The translations under genes and the position numbers were made by a program. A DNA stretch of 64,000 nucleotides. It comes from Casp-actino8 sp001510335 (GTDB lineage: Bacteria; Actinomycetota; Acidimicrobiia; Acidimicrobiales; Ilumatobacteraceae). The stretch covers positions 150,246-214,245 of the forward strand of contig JAQCEM010000001.1 in the NCBI GenBank assembly GCA_027729635.1, given 5' to 3'. Shown in pieces: positions 23,795 to 31,733 of this stretch. Positions within the stretch are counted from its first letter, which is position 1. Each line of letters starts with the position of its first letter. A model generated the notes under the pieces. The model saw only the letters and a list, made by a program, of their open reading frames with translations, had not been told where the DNA came from and did no database searches.

Positions 23795-24832
23795 TCAGGC
23801 GGGAGCGATCGTCGTAGCCAGATTTGGATCAGCCGGTAGCGGTGCCACAGTTGTAGTTGTAGTTGTAGTTGTAGTTGTAGTTGTAGTTGTAGTTGTAGTT
23901 GTAGTTGTCGTAGTCGTAGTCGTCGGAATGACCGGAGGTTCACCTTCAGCCTCAATGTCATTTCCGTACACCCACACCGGAGTTTTCTTCGGCAACAAAC
24001 CCGAAGCCCAAATCATGTCCATCGCCGCAGTGCTAACCCGCACACATCCGTGCGATGCTGGATAATTCGGAATACTCATTGAACCATGAATTGCGATACC
24101 ACCCTTGAAATACTTTGGTCGATAAATCCGACCCAAGTCTCCATCCCACCAGCCGTCTGACTTTTCACGATCAATCTTGTAACGGCCTGAGGGAGTCAAT
24201 GAACGTCCAGTCTCCCACGTCACCAAATCCTTTTGATTCGTCTCTAAGTAATACTGCCCATTACCGGTTGAAGTATTGATTGCCCACAACAGTTTTCCGG
24301 AGTTCATCATGAACAACACTTGCTTGTCTTTATCCACTTCAACCAAAGTTCCGGGTTCGCTTGATAGACCAACAGCTCGTGTCGTAGCAAGCGTTAAGGT
24401 ATCGGCGGTTACTTGATCGACTCGCGCTGTGGCATCAAGCCCCATGTATTTCTGGAATGCCATCACTGCTTGCTTGGTGGTTCCGCCGAAGTCACCATCA
24501 ACTGACTGCAACCAAAATCCAAGTTCGAGCAAGCGCTCTTGAATTCGTGCAGTTTCGGGTCCATCGCTTCGACCAACTGCCACCAGCGGAGCCAACAAAG
24601 GAGTTACTTCAGGCAGTGTTGTCGTCGGCGCCACACTGGTCGTCGAAGTGGTCGTCGGCGGCATAGTGGTACTCGACGAAGTCGTCGACGCAGAAAAAGT
24701 CGTTGTCACTGGGCTGGTTGTGCTGGCCGAGATACTCATCACCCCCTGGGCCGAGCCCGAAGAGCACGCCGTCGTCAGCAGCAGCAGGGCCAAAGACCCG
24801 GCCACGACGCTAATGTGACGCAATCTGGACAT
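23795..24832 (-). CDS. L,D-transpeptidase lipoprotein with peptidoglycan-binding domain and poly-Thr tail
   Basis: A 345-residue exported protein. The signal peptide ends in lipobox LTTAC (Cys23), predicting a lipid anchor. A Ser/Thr-rich linker (about 30-75) is followed by a PG_binding_1 domain (about 88-150) and a YkuD domain (about 160-275) with IAIHGS and the catalytic SHGCVRV (Cys263). The C-terminus has an almost pure run of Thr, encoded by a hexanucleotide repeat, then VAPLPADPN. The enzyme forms 3-3 cross-links in peptidoglycan or attaches proteins to it. A -10-like TACTTT ends 6 nt before the ATG. The Thr tail is probably a glycosylated stalk. Confidence 0.92.
   Translation of the reverse strand: MSRLRHISVVAGSLALLLLTTACSSGSAQGVMSISASTTSPVTTTFSASTTSSSTTMPPTTTSTTSVAPTTTLPEVTPLLAPLVAVGRSDGPETARIQERLLELGFWLQSVDGDFGGTTKQAVMAFQKYMGLDATARVDQVTADTLTLATTRAVGLSSEPGTLVEVDKDKQVLFMMNSGKLLWAINTSTGNGQYYLETNQKDLVTWETGRSLTPSGRYKIDREKSDGWWDGDLGRIYRPKYFKGGIAIHGSMSIPNYPASHGCVRVSTAAMDMIWASGLLPKKTPVWVYGNDIEAEGEPPVIPTTTTTTTTTTTTTTTTTTTTTTTTTVAPLPADPNLATTIAPA
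23851..23904. repeat. Hexanucleotide microsatellite TTGTAG x 9
   Basis: Nine exact copies of TTGTAG on the plus strand (ACA ACT Thr-Thr codons on minus), followed by decayed GTCGTA-type copies to about 23926. Copy-number change would add or remove two Thr at a time without shifting the reading frame of the L,D-transpeptidase. Confidence 0.9.
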
Positions 24833-24838
24833 TTACTC

Positions 24839-24844
24839 AAAGTA
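24839..24844 (-). promoter_or_regulatory. -10 box of the L,D-transpeptidase gene
   Basis: On minus it reads TACTTT, 6 nt before the ATG at 24832, again predicting transcription from the start codon. Confidence 0.5.
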
Positions 24845-24947
24845 TCCATTAAGAGGGACAAAGTGTTGGCAGTTCCCCATGGTTTCGCAAGATGACACAT
24901 TCATTAAAAAAGGGGCTAATCACGTTTTCGTCTGAGAGAATAAAGCC

Positions 24948-25859
24948 GTGAGCGAGAACAACGTTTCTGACATCTTCGACCCCACCGCTTGGCGGATCGT
25001 GCCGGGATTCAATTTCACCGATATCACCTATCACCGCTCGGTCGAACATGGCACGGTACGCGTGGCATTCAACCGTCCCGAGATACGCAATGCGTTTCGG
25101 CCACACACAGTTGATGAACTTTTCACGGCTCTCGAACATGCGCGCCAAAGCACCGATGTTGGGTGCGTACTTCTAACCGGCAATGGCCCATCAGCAAAAG
25201 ATGGCGGTTGGGCCTTTTGCAGTGGTGGAGACCAACGCATTCGTGGACGCGATGGTTATCGCTACGCCGAAGGTGAAACTGCCGAAACAATTGATCCCGG
25301 CAAAAGCGGACGTTTGCACATCCTGGAGGTCCAGCGACTAATTCGTTTCATGCCCAAAGTAGTGATCTGTGTTGTTCCTGGTTGGGCTGCCGGCGGTGGA
25401 CACAGTTTGCATGTCGTCAGCGATCTCACAATCGCCAGCAAGGAATACGCTCGCTTCAAACAAACCGACGCCGATGTCGCAAGTTTTGACGGAGGCTTCG
25501 GTTCGGCTTATTTAGCTCGGCAAGTTGGGCAGAAATTCGCTCGTGAAATATTCTTCCTCGGTCGCGAATACAGCGCCGAAGATGCCCAACGTATGGGCAT
25601 GGTTAACGCCGTTGTCCCTCATGCCGAACTTGAAGCAACCGCCTTGCAGTGGGCAAAAGAAATCAATGGCAAGAGCCCCACTGCTCAACGCATGCTGAAG
25701 TTTTCTTTCAACCTCATTGACGACGGACTCGTTGGTCAACAGGTGTTTGCTGGTGAGGCAACTCGATTGGCGTATATGACCGACGAGGCGCAAGAAGGTC
25801 GCATGTCTTTTCTTGAAAAGCGCGATCCTGACTGGGCGCCGTACCCCTGGTACTACTGA
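24948..25859 (+). CDS. menB: 1,4-dihydroxy-2-naphthoyl-CoA synthase
   Basis: A 303-residue crotonase-fold MenB, closing the second ring of the menaquinone head group from succinylbenzoyl-CoA. FNRPEIRNAFRP, CSGGDQRIRG, the long insertion before LEVQRLIRFMPKVVICVVPGWAAGGGHSL, and SFDGGFGSAYLAR are diagnostic and separate it from ordinary enoyl-CoA hydratases. The C-terminal EKRDPDWAPYPWYY is also typical. It begins at GTG 24948, with a GAGAGAA tract upstream and GAGAAT 6 nt before the start. The organism therefore makes menaquinone; other men genes are outside the window. It is probably co-transcribed with the methylase that starts 17 nt later. Confidence 0.94.
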   Translation: MSENNVSDIFDPTAWRIVPGFNFTDITYHRSVEHGTVRVAFNRPEIRNAFRPHTVDELFTALEHARQSTDVGCVLLTGNGPSAKDGGWAFCSGGDQRIRGRDGYRYAEGETAETIDPGKSGRLHILEVQRLIRFMPKVVICVVPGWAAGGGHSLHVVSDLTIASKEYARFKQTDADVASFDGGFGSAYLARQVGQKFAREIFFLGREYSAEDAQRMGMVNAVVPHAELEATALQWAKEINGKSPTAQRMLKFSFNLIDDGLVGQQVFAGEATRLAYMTDEAQEGRMSFLEKRDPDWAPYPWYY

Positions 25860-25876
25860 TTTCTGACGCCGCAAAT

Positions 25877-26734
25877 ATGTCTCGTGAGCTGATCTACGTT
25901 GATTCGTTAGATGATCAACGCCTTGATCGATTTCGACTGCGTGAGCGAGAGCTGCGTCCGCGCAATATTCCTGCCCGTGTCTTTAAGACAATGCAAACCG
26001 GCGAAGCAGAAAAGATCACCCTCGGAATGTTCATTGCCGAAGGCGACTTAGTTGTTGAACGAGCGCTAGCCGCAGGATGTCGACTTGTTGAGGTATTAAC
26101 CGATGCTGTGTCGCCGAGTCCGATTGTTGACAAGGTTGATTCATCTGTTCCCGTCTATGCCGCTCATGCGGATGTTCGCAAAACTCTCACGGGTATGGGA
26201 GTAGCCCTCGACATCATGGGCCTCTTTGAACGACCAGCCCCACTCAAACTTGATGAACTGCTGACATCAGCGCGTCACTTGCTTGTTGTTGAAGATGTTG
26301 ATAATCCCACCAATATCGGGGCCATTGTGCGTAGTGCTGCAGCACTCGGAATCGATGGCGTCATCCTTGATCGCAACAGCTCAGATCCACTCGCCAGGCG
26401 CGCCCTTCGAGTGTCCATGGGAACCGCATTTTCGATGCGCTACAGCCGAGTGACCGATGCTTCATCAACACTCATCGCTTTACGCGATGCCGGCTACATC
26501 GTGTGTGGGCTCACCCCTCGCGAGGACGCCCGCAATATTCGCGATATTGGCCTATCAATTCCCGTCGATGCGAAAGTTGCCGTCGTTCTCGGATCCGAGC
26601 GAGCCGGTCTGTCCGCAGAGGCCCTGTTGTCAGTGAGCCATATGGTGAAAATCCCAATGGCATCGGGCATCGATTCCCTCAATGTGGCAGCAGCCGCCGC
26701 GGTGGCCTGCCACGCCCTCATCCCTCAGCCCTAA
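25877..26734 (+). CDS. SpoU/TrmH-family RNA 2'-O-methyltransferase
   Basis: A 285-residue SPOUT methyltransferase. The N-terminal part (FIAEGDLVVERALAAG) is the RNA-binding substrate domain. The knotted SAM domain has NPTNIGAIVRSAAALG, LGSERAGLS and the terminal IPMASGIDSLNVAAAAAV. Members methylate ribose 2'-OH in 23S rRNA or tRNA; the exact nucleotide cannot be called. It follows menB closely and precedes purU by about 60 nt. Confidence 0.9.
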   Translation: MSRELIYVDSLDDQRLDRFRLRERELRPRNIPARVFKTMQTGEAEKITLGMFIAEGDLVVERALAAGCRLVEVLTDAVSPSPIVDKVDSSVPVYAAHADVRKTLTGMGVALDIMGLFERPAPLKLDELLTSARHLLVVEDVDNPTNIGAIVRSAAALGIDGVILDRNSSDPLARRALRVSMGTAFSMRYSRVTDASSTLIALRDAGYIVCGLTPREDARNIRDIGLSIPVDAKVAVVLGSERAGLSAEALLSVSHMVKIPMASGIDSLNVAAAAAVACHALIPQP

Positions 26735-26792
26735 TTCTTTCAGCACTTGAATCGTCACCAAGTCGCAATTGACTTGTTCGGCAGGCAAACTT

Positions 26793-27653
26793 GTGGACGT
26801 GTCTGCAACTGGCGTCCTTTTACTTTATTGCCCCGACCAACGTGGTGTCGTTGCTGCGGTCGCGGAATTCATCGCAGCACATGGCGGAAATATCGTGCAC
26901 GCCGAGCAACATACCGACGACGTCGAACGGGTCTTCTTCCAAAGAGTTGAATTTGAACTCGACGGATTCTCACTTGATCGACGCGAAATTCTCAACGCTT
27001 TTGCATCAGTTTCCGAAAAATTCTCAATAAACGTACAATTGCGTTTCACTGACCACCTACTACGGGTCGCAATACTCGCCAGCAAGCAGTCACATTGCCT
27101 TTTCGACTTACTCAGTCGCTGGCGATCAGGCGAACTTCCCGCAGACATTGTGACGGTCATTGACAATCATCCTGATCATGCCGACCTCGTGCAACATATG
27201 GGTGTCCCCTACGTGCATTTACCAGTAACCCCAGAAACCAAATCACATCAAGAACTCGCGGTGCTTGAAACCCTCAATGACAACCAAGTTGACCTGGTCA
27301 TCTTGGCGCGATATATGCAAATACTTTCGCCACTTCTGGTTGATGCATATCAGTCGCGAATCATCAATATCCATCACTCATTCCTTCCGGCTTTTATTGG
27401 CGCCAACCCCTATCGACAAGCCCACGATCGTGGTGTCAAAATCATCGGCGCGACTGCGCACTATGTCACCGAAGAACTTGATGAAGGCCCAATCCTTGAT
27501 CAAGAAGTTGCGCGGGTTTCGCACCGCGATTCAGTAGCCGATCTCACACGCAAGGGCCGCGATCTTGAAACTATTGTGCTGGCTCGTGCCGTTCGCGCTC
27601 ATCTTGAACATCGCGTCTTGGTATACGGCCGCAAGACTGTTGTCTTCAGTTAA
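26793..27653 (+). CDS. purU: Formyltetrahydrofolate deformylase
   Basis: About 286 residues. An N-terminal ACT domain (LLLYCPDQRGVVAAVAEFIAAHGGNI) is joined to a formyl-transferase fold with the catalytic INIHHSFLPAF (Asn/His) and TEELDEGPI (Asp). It hydrolyses 10-formyl-THF to THF and formate, balancing one-carbon pools. The start is uncertain: TTG 26769, GTG 26793 and GTG 26799 are all in frame and none has a good ribosome site or a leaderless -10. I use 26793 because the ACT strand follows soon after. The next gene is convergent after 10 bp. Confidence 0.92.
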   Translation: MDVSATGVLLLYCPDQRGVVAAVAEFIAAHGGNIVHAEQHTDDVERVFFQRVEFELDGFSLDRREILNAFASVSEKFSINVQLRFTDHLLRVAILASKQSHCLFDLLSRWRSGELPADIVTVIDNHPDHADLVQHMGVPYVHLPVTPETKSHQELAVLETLNDNQVDLVILARYMQILSPLLVDAYQSRIINIHHSFLPAFIGANPYRQAHDRGVKIIGATAHYVTEELDEGPILDQEVARVSHRDSVADLTRKGRDLETIVLARAVRAHLEHRVLVYGRKTVVFS

Positions 27654-27663
27654 TACGCAATTT

Positions 27664-28059
27664 TTAGCCTGGCTTCGACGAACTAATGGGCAATCCGGTG
27701 TCATTACGTAGGTGCTCAGCAGCCGGAACAAAGTACGCCAGCAACTCTTGCCGAATGGACTCATCGGTTGTTGTCACCTCAATAGCCGCGGCCATATGCA
27801 CCAGCCAACGATCACGTTCAAGTGGTCCGACACGAAATGGCATGTGCCGCAGGCGTAGTTTTGGATGACCGCGCTCTTCCATGTACGTCTGTGGTCCGCC
27901 CCAGTACTGCCCCAAGAAAAGAGTTAATCGTCGCTTAGCACCTTCAAGGTCGCTCTGATCGGGATACAAGGGCCATAACACTTCATCGGCCACGACTCCC
28001 ACATAAAAATGATCAACGAGGGTTTCAAAAAAGGGCATTCCACCCACTCGTTCGTACAT
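27664..28059 (-). CDS. Group II truncated haemoglobin (GlbO/TrHbO type)
   Basis: 131 residues from ATG 28059. Haem-pocket signatures are HFYVGV (B-helix Tyr19), GGPQTYMEERGHPKLRLRHMPF with proximal His72, and RDRWLVHM with Trp85 (position G8), the hallmark of group II. It likely handles O2, NO or peroxide in the cytosol. A longer frame to 28110 would overlap the upstream hydratase. A perfect 5-bp hairpin with a GAAA loop (28060-28073) abuts the ATG and contains the only purine-rich ribosome-site candidate. It is probably the last gene of the ftsX-hydratase transcript. Confidence 0.9.
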   Translation of the reverse strand: MYERVGGMPFFETLVDHFYVGVVADEVLWPLYPDQSDLEGAKRRLTLFLGQYWGGPQTYMEERGHPKLRLRHMPFRVGPLERDRWLVHMAAAIEVTTTDESIRQELLAYFVPAAEHLRNDTGLPISSSKPG

Positions 28060-28073
28060 TGAGATTTCTCTCA
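28060..28073 (-). promoter_or_regulatory. GAAA-tetraloop hairpin abutting the globin start codon
   Basis: On minus it reads TGAGA-GAAA-TCTCA, ending at the base before the ATG at 28059. The loop and 5' arm include GAGAGAAA, the only candidate ribosome site, so the hairpin could regulate translation. The stem is short, so the effect may be slight. Confidence 0.35.
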
Positions 28074-28085
28074 CATTTTCATCAC

Positions 28086-28946
28086 TCACGAGAACTGTGG
28101 ATCCTGCCAATCGGGAAATACTTCTGGCAATCCATCGCTGACCTTGACTGGAAAGTCCGCTGGTCGCTTTTCCAGAAAACTCATGACACCTTCGCGGGCA
28201 TCGTCGCTCGCACCACGTGAATTGATTGCTCTTGAATCAACTCGGTGCGCCTGCATCGGATGATCGGCACCAAGCATGCGCCACAACATTTGCCGTGACA
28301 AGGCCACTGAAACTGGCGCAGTGTTTTCCGCAATCTCGCGAGCGATCTCACGAGCTGCTGACAAAAGGTCTTCAGGCGCGTGCACACTTCGAACGAGTCG
28401 TGCTTCTTTGGCGTCTTCAGCACTAATCATGCGACCAGTGAAACACCATTCTGTGGCTTGCGAAATACCGACAATCCGCGGCAAGAACCAACTACTGGCG
28501 GCTTCGGGAACTATGCCCCGTTTTGCAAACACAAATCCAAATTTTGAGGTTGTGCTCGCAAGGCGAATATCCATGGGCAGAGTCATCGTGACACCTACGC
28601 CAACTGCTGCGCCATTGATTGCGCCGATCACTGGCTTTTTACTCTCAAAAATTCGCAGTGACACCAAGCCACCGCCATCACGCATGACGCCAGTCTTGGC
28701 TTTCACATCGCTTCCACCCTTGGCAAAGGTTTCTCCCCCACCTGACAAATCGGCCCCTGCACAAAAGGCCCGACCTGAACCGGTCACGATGACAGCACGA
28801 ACATTGTCGTCAGCATCACTCTCATCAAAAGCCGCGATGATTTCTTTGAGCATGCGATTCGTGAATGAATTCAGCTGATCTGGGCGATTCAAAGTAATCG
28901 TCGCGATTTGCTCGGATACGTCATAAATGATTTCTTCGTAGGCCAT
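28086..28946 (-). CDS. Enoyl-CoA hydratase/isomerase family protein
   Basis: A 286-residue crotonase with LNRPDQLNSFTNRM, CAGADLSGGG forming the first oxyanion strand, a long flexible loop (about 70-95), and INGAAVGVGVTMTLPMDIRLAS. GGxE is replaced by GVGV, so the first catalytic Glu is missing; KRGIVPEAASSWFLPR supplies the second Glu (VPE). This fits isomerase-type or long-loop hydratases. It starts 20 nt after ftsX and ends near the globin gene, so it is appended to the secA-prfB-ftsEX block. Substrate unknown. Confidence 0.88.
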   Translation of the reverse strand: MAYEEIIYDVSEQIATITLNRPDQLNSFTNRMLKEIIAAFDESDADDNVRAVIVTGSGRAFCAGADLSGGGETFAKGGSDVKAKTGVMRDGGGLVSLRIFESKKPVIGAINGAAVGVGVTMTLPMDIRLASTTSKFGFVFAKRGIVPEAASSWFLPRIVGISQATEWCFTGRMISAEDAKEARLVRSVHAPEDLLSAAREIAREIAENTAPVSVALSRQMLWRMLGADHPMQAHRVDSRAINSRGASDDAREGVMSFLEKRPADFPVKVSDGLPEVFPDWQDPQFS

Positions 28947-28966
28947 ATATAGACCCTAATAGAAGG

Positions 28967-29869
28967 TCAGACGTCTAAGAAACGTGAAGCCGCAATACCC
29001 GAACCAACGGCTCCGGCTATTGCACCAATGCCAAGCAAAATGATCATCACGAAACGCATATAGCCATCAGTCACCACGAGAGCCGCTAGTTCAGTGTCGT
29101 TGAAATCAGCGACTGCACCCGACCATGCCGAGTTGAGTCCCCACAAACCTAAACATGACAGGACTCCACCGATGAGACCCTGTAAGAGCCCTTCAAGCAT
29201 GAATGGGATGCGAATAAACCAATTCGTTGCACCAACCAATTTCATCACTTCAATTTCACGACGACGGGCGAACATAGCCGTGCGGATGGTGTTCCAGATG
29301 AGTCCAACTGCCACGACGAGGAGAACAATCGACATCGCAGTCGTCGCTATTCGAATAAATTGCGAGACTCGTGCCACGACGTCAAACACATCTTGCGCGT
29401 AGGCGACTTCGCGAACTCCGGCCAAACCTCGGAACTGTTCGCCAAGTTCACGAATTAGGTTTGAGTCCTGCGAAATTGGGACGACCTTAAATTGCGAAGG
29501 AATATTCTCAGGAGTGAGAAGTCGCAGGGTTCCGGGGTCACCAGCAAATAACTTCTGAGCCTCGGCATAACTTTCAGCCTGATCTAGATACCGCAATTTT
29601 GTGACATCAATAATTGATGGTTGCGATTTCAGAGCGTCTTCAATCACTTGAATCTGATTCGGGTCAGCGTCCGAGCGCACATACACAATGAGTTCGACGT
29701 CGCCCTTCCATCGGGTCAGCAGATTGTCAAAAGCTCGCTGAATCAAAAAAGTTGAACCAACCAACAGCAAAGAGACCGCAGAGGTAATCACGGCGGCCAT
29801 CGTCAAAGTGACATTGCGCTTAAAGCTCGCCCACGTTTCGCGGAACGCGTAACTGATTCGTGCAATCAT
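28967..29869 (-). CDS. ftsX: Cell division protein FtsX
   Basis: A 300-residue membrane protein with one N-terminal TM helix (about 20-42), an extracytoplasmic domain (about 55-165), and three TM helices toward the C-terminus (about 178-200, 222-250, 270-292). The RREIEVMKLVGATNWFIRIPFMLEG motif is the conserved FtsX cytoplasmic loop. With FtsE it transmits ATP-driven signals to peptidoglycan hydrolases at the septum. Its ATG overlaps the ftsE stop by one base (TGATG). Confidence 0.95.
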   Translation of the reverse strand: MIARISYAFRETWASFKRNVTLTMAAVITSAVSLLLVGSTFLIQRAFDNLLTRWKGDVELIVYVRSDADPNQIQVIEDALKSQPSIIDVTKLRYLDQAESYAEAQKLFAGDPGTLRLLTPENIPSQFKVVPISQDSNLIRELGEQFRGLAGVREVAYAQDVFDVVARVSQFIRIATTAMSIVLLVVAVGLIWNTIRTAMFARRREIEVMKLVGATNWFIRIPFMLEGLLQGLIGGVLSCLGLWGLNSAWSGAVADFNDTELAALVVTDGYMRFVMIILLGIGAIAGAVGSGIAASRFLDV

Positions 29870-30546
29870 CAGTCGTACACTCCTCGTTCTTGGTCGCGCA
29901 CTATGACGCCTCGGTCAAGTTGCACAACACGGCGGCGCATCATATTCACGATTCGCTGATCATGGGTTGCCATGACGACTGTTGTCCCGGTGTTATTGAT
30001 GCGATCTAGTAACCGCATAATTCCCTCACCCGTTGCGGGGTCAAGGTTTCCGGTGGGTTCGTCCGCCAGCAAAATCAATGGACGGTTCACAAAAGCTCGG
30101 GCGATCGAAACACGCTGCTGTTCTCCACCAGAAAGTTGGTGAGGAAAGCGATCTTCTTTATCGGAAAGACCCACCAGGTCGAGTACTGCTGGTACTTGTT
30201 GGCGAATCACATGCTTAGGTCGACCAATCACTTCAAGAGCAAACGCCACGTTTTCAAAAACTGTTTTATTGAGCAACAGTTTGTAATCCTGAAAAATATT
30301 TCCGATATTTCGTCGTAGATACGGAACTTTTGAGTCAGCCATGGCATTGATATCTTTACCTGCCACCCACACTTCGCCGCGTTCGGGCTGTTCTTGACGA
30401 TTCATGAGCCGCAACAATGTCGACTTACCAGAACCCGACGGACCAACCATAAAGACGAATTCGCCCTTAGCGATCTCGAAAGAAGCGTCGCGCACCGCAG
30501 GTATCTCGGTGCCATAAGTTTTTGTCACGTTTTCGAGGCGAATCAT
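29869..30546 (-). CDS. ftsE: Cell division ATP-binding protein FtsE
   Basis: A 225-residue ABC ATPase: Walker A GPSGSGKST, Q-loop FQDYKLL, signature LSGGEQQRVSIARAF, Walker B LLADEPTGNLDP, and H-loop MATHDQ. The DYKLLLNKTVFENVAFALEVIG region is typical of FtsE. GAGGAG lies 4 nt before ATG 30546, so the longer frame to 30588 is rejected. Coupled to ftsX, and 76 nt after prfB. Confidence 0.96.
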   Translation of the reverse strand: MIRLENVTKTYGTEIPAVRDASFEIAKGEFVFMVGPSGSGKSTLLRLMNRQEQPERGEVWVAGKDINAMADSKVPYLRRNIGNIFQDYKLLLNKTVFENVAFALEVIGRPKHVIRQQVPAVLDLVGLSDKEDRFPHQLSGGEQQRVSIARAFVNRPLILLADEPTGNLDPATGEGIMRLLDRINNTGTTVVMATHDQRIVNMMRRRVVQLDRGVIVRDQERGVYD

Positions 30547-30622
30547 ATTGCTCCTCGGGCAAGAGACCGACCAGTTGGCCGACCACATGAAGTCAAGTGG
30601 TCAGGATATCAGTGGTACTTCG

Positions 30623-31726
30623 TCAGGAATCGTCGCCAGCACGACGCCATTGCAAATAACCGACCATAAATTCTTCAATATCGCCGTCCAGCACTGATTC
30701 GACGCTGCTTGATTCAATATTTGTACGCAAATCTTTCACCATTTGATACGGCTGCAAAACATAACTTCGGATTTGACTACCCCAACCGACGGTGGCTTGT
30801 TTACCAGCGATGCGATCAAGTTCAGCCTGGTGTTCTTCTTCAATCTTTGCCGCAACCATCGCCTTCAAACGATTCATCGCCCTTTCGCGGTTTTGCAATT
30901 GACTGCGTTCTTCTTGAGACGATGAGACAAGACCAGTCGGTTCGTGAATCAAGCGAACCGCCGATGAAGTTTTGTTCACGTGCTGACCACCAGCTCCAGA
31001 GGCACGGAATACTTCCATCCGCACATCAGTTTCATCAATCTCAATGTCGGGGTTTTCTATTGCTGGCCACACCTGCACATTGGAAAAACTTGTTTGGCGG
31101 CGACCCTGGTTATCAAAGGGGCTAATCCGAACTAAACGATGAGTACCTCGTTCAGAAGTCATGAGCCCGTAGGCGTAGCGACCCTTCAACGTGAATTCAA
31201 CCGACATAATTCCGGCTTCTACACCTGGCGAAATATCGTTAATTTCAAACTCAAGTCCACGACGCTCAGCCCAACGCTGATACATGCGCAGCAGAAGTTC
31301 GCTCCAATCTTGGGCGTCGACCCCACCGTCTTTGGTGTTGATGTGCACAATGCAATCTGCCTCATCATGTTCACCAGTAAACAAACTGCGCATTTCAAGT
31401 CCATTTAGTGACTGCGCAATAACCTTGATACTTGATTCAATTTCTGTTTCTTGAGAGGCATCATCAATTTCGCGGGCTAATTCATGGAGCACCTCAGCAT
31501 CTTCTAACTGACGAGCCAGTCCATCAAAAATGTCAATGTCACCTTTGGTATTCGCGTATTCAGCATTGAGTTTCTTGGCAAACTCTTGATCATCCCAAAG
31601 ACCGGGCTTTGAGACCTCAATCTCAAGTTCGCGGAAACGATCTCGTTGTGCTTCGATCTTTAGATAGACCTTTGCCTCACCAAGCCGTCGACTCACATCT
31701 TTTAAGTCATCTGTGAAATCGCGCAT
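30623..31726 (-). CDS. prfB: Peptide chain release factor 2
   Basis: A 367-residue RF2. ISPFDNQGRRQTSF contains the SPF tripeptide that reads UGA and UAA, and the GAGGQHVNKTSSAVRL segment holds the GGQ loop for peptidyl-tRNA hydrolysis. The reading frame is continuous from ATG 31726, with no internal UGA, so the programmed +1 frameshift that controls RF2 in many bacteria is absent. It starts 7 nt after the secA stop, so it belongs to the same transcript. Confidence 0.96.
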   Translation of the reverse strand: MRDFTDDLKDVSRRLGEAKVYLKIEAQRDRFRELEIEVSKPGLWDDQEFAKKLNAEYANTKGDIDIFDGLARQLEDAEVLHELAREIDDASQETEIESSIKVIAQSLNGLEMRSLFTGEHDEADCIVHINTKDGGVDAQDWSELLLRMYQRWAERRGLEFEINDISPGVEAGIMSVEFTLKGRYAYGLMTSERGTHRLVRISPFDNQGRRQTSFSNVQVWPAIENPDIEIDETDVRMEVFRASGAGGQHVNKTSSAVRLIHEPTGLVSSSQEERSQLQNRERAMNRLKAMVAAKIEEEHQAELDRIAGKQATVGWGSQIRSYVLQPYQMVKDLRTNIESSSVESVLDGDIEEFMVGYLQWRRAGDDS

Positions 31727-31733
31727 GACGAAC

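Noticed and set aside
28059..28110. N-terminal extension of the globin
   Set aside because: It would overlap the hydratase end and adds residues that the haemoglobin fold does not need. The shorter start matches the family.
31600..31726. Programmed frameshift in prfB
   Set aside because: The frame is continuous from ATG 31726, with no in-frame UGA or CTTTGA-type slip site near codon 25.
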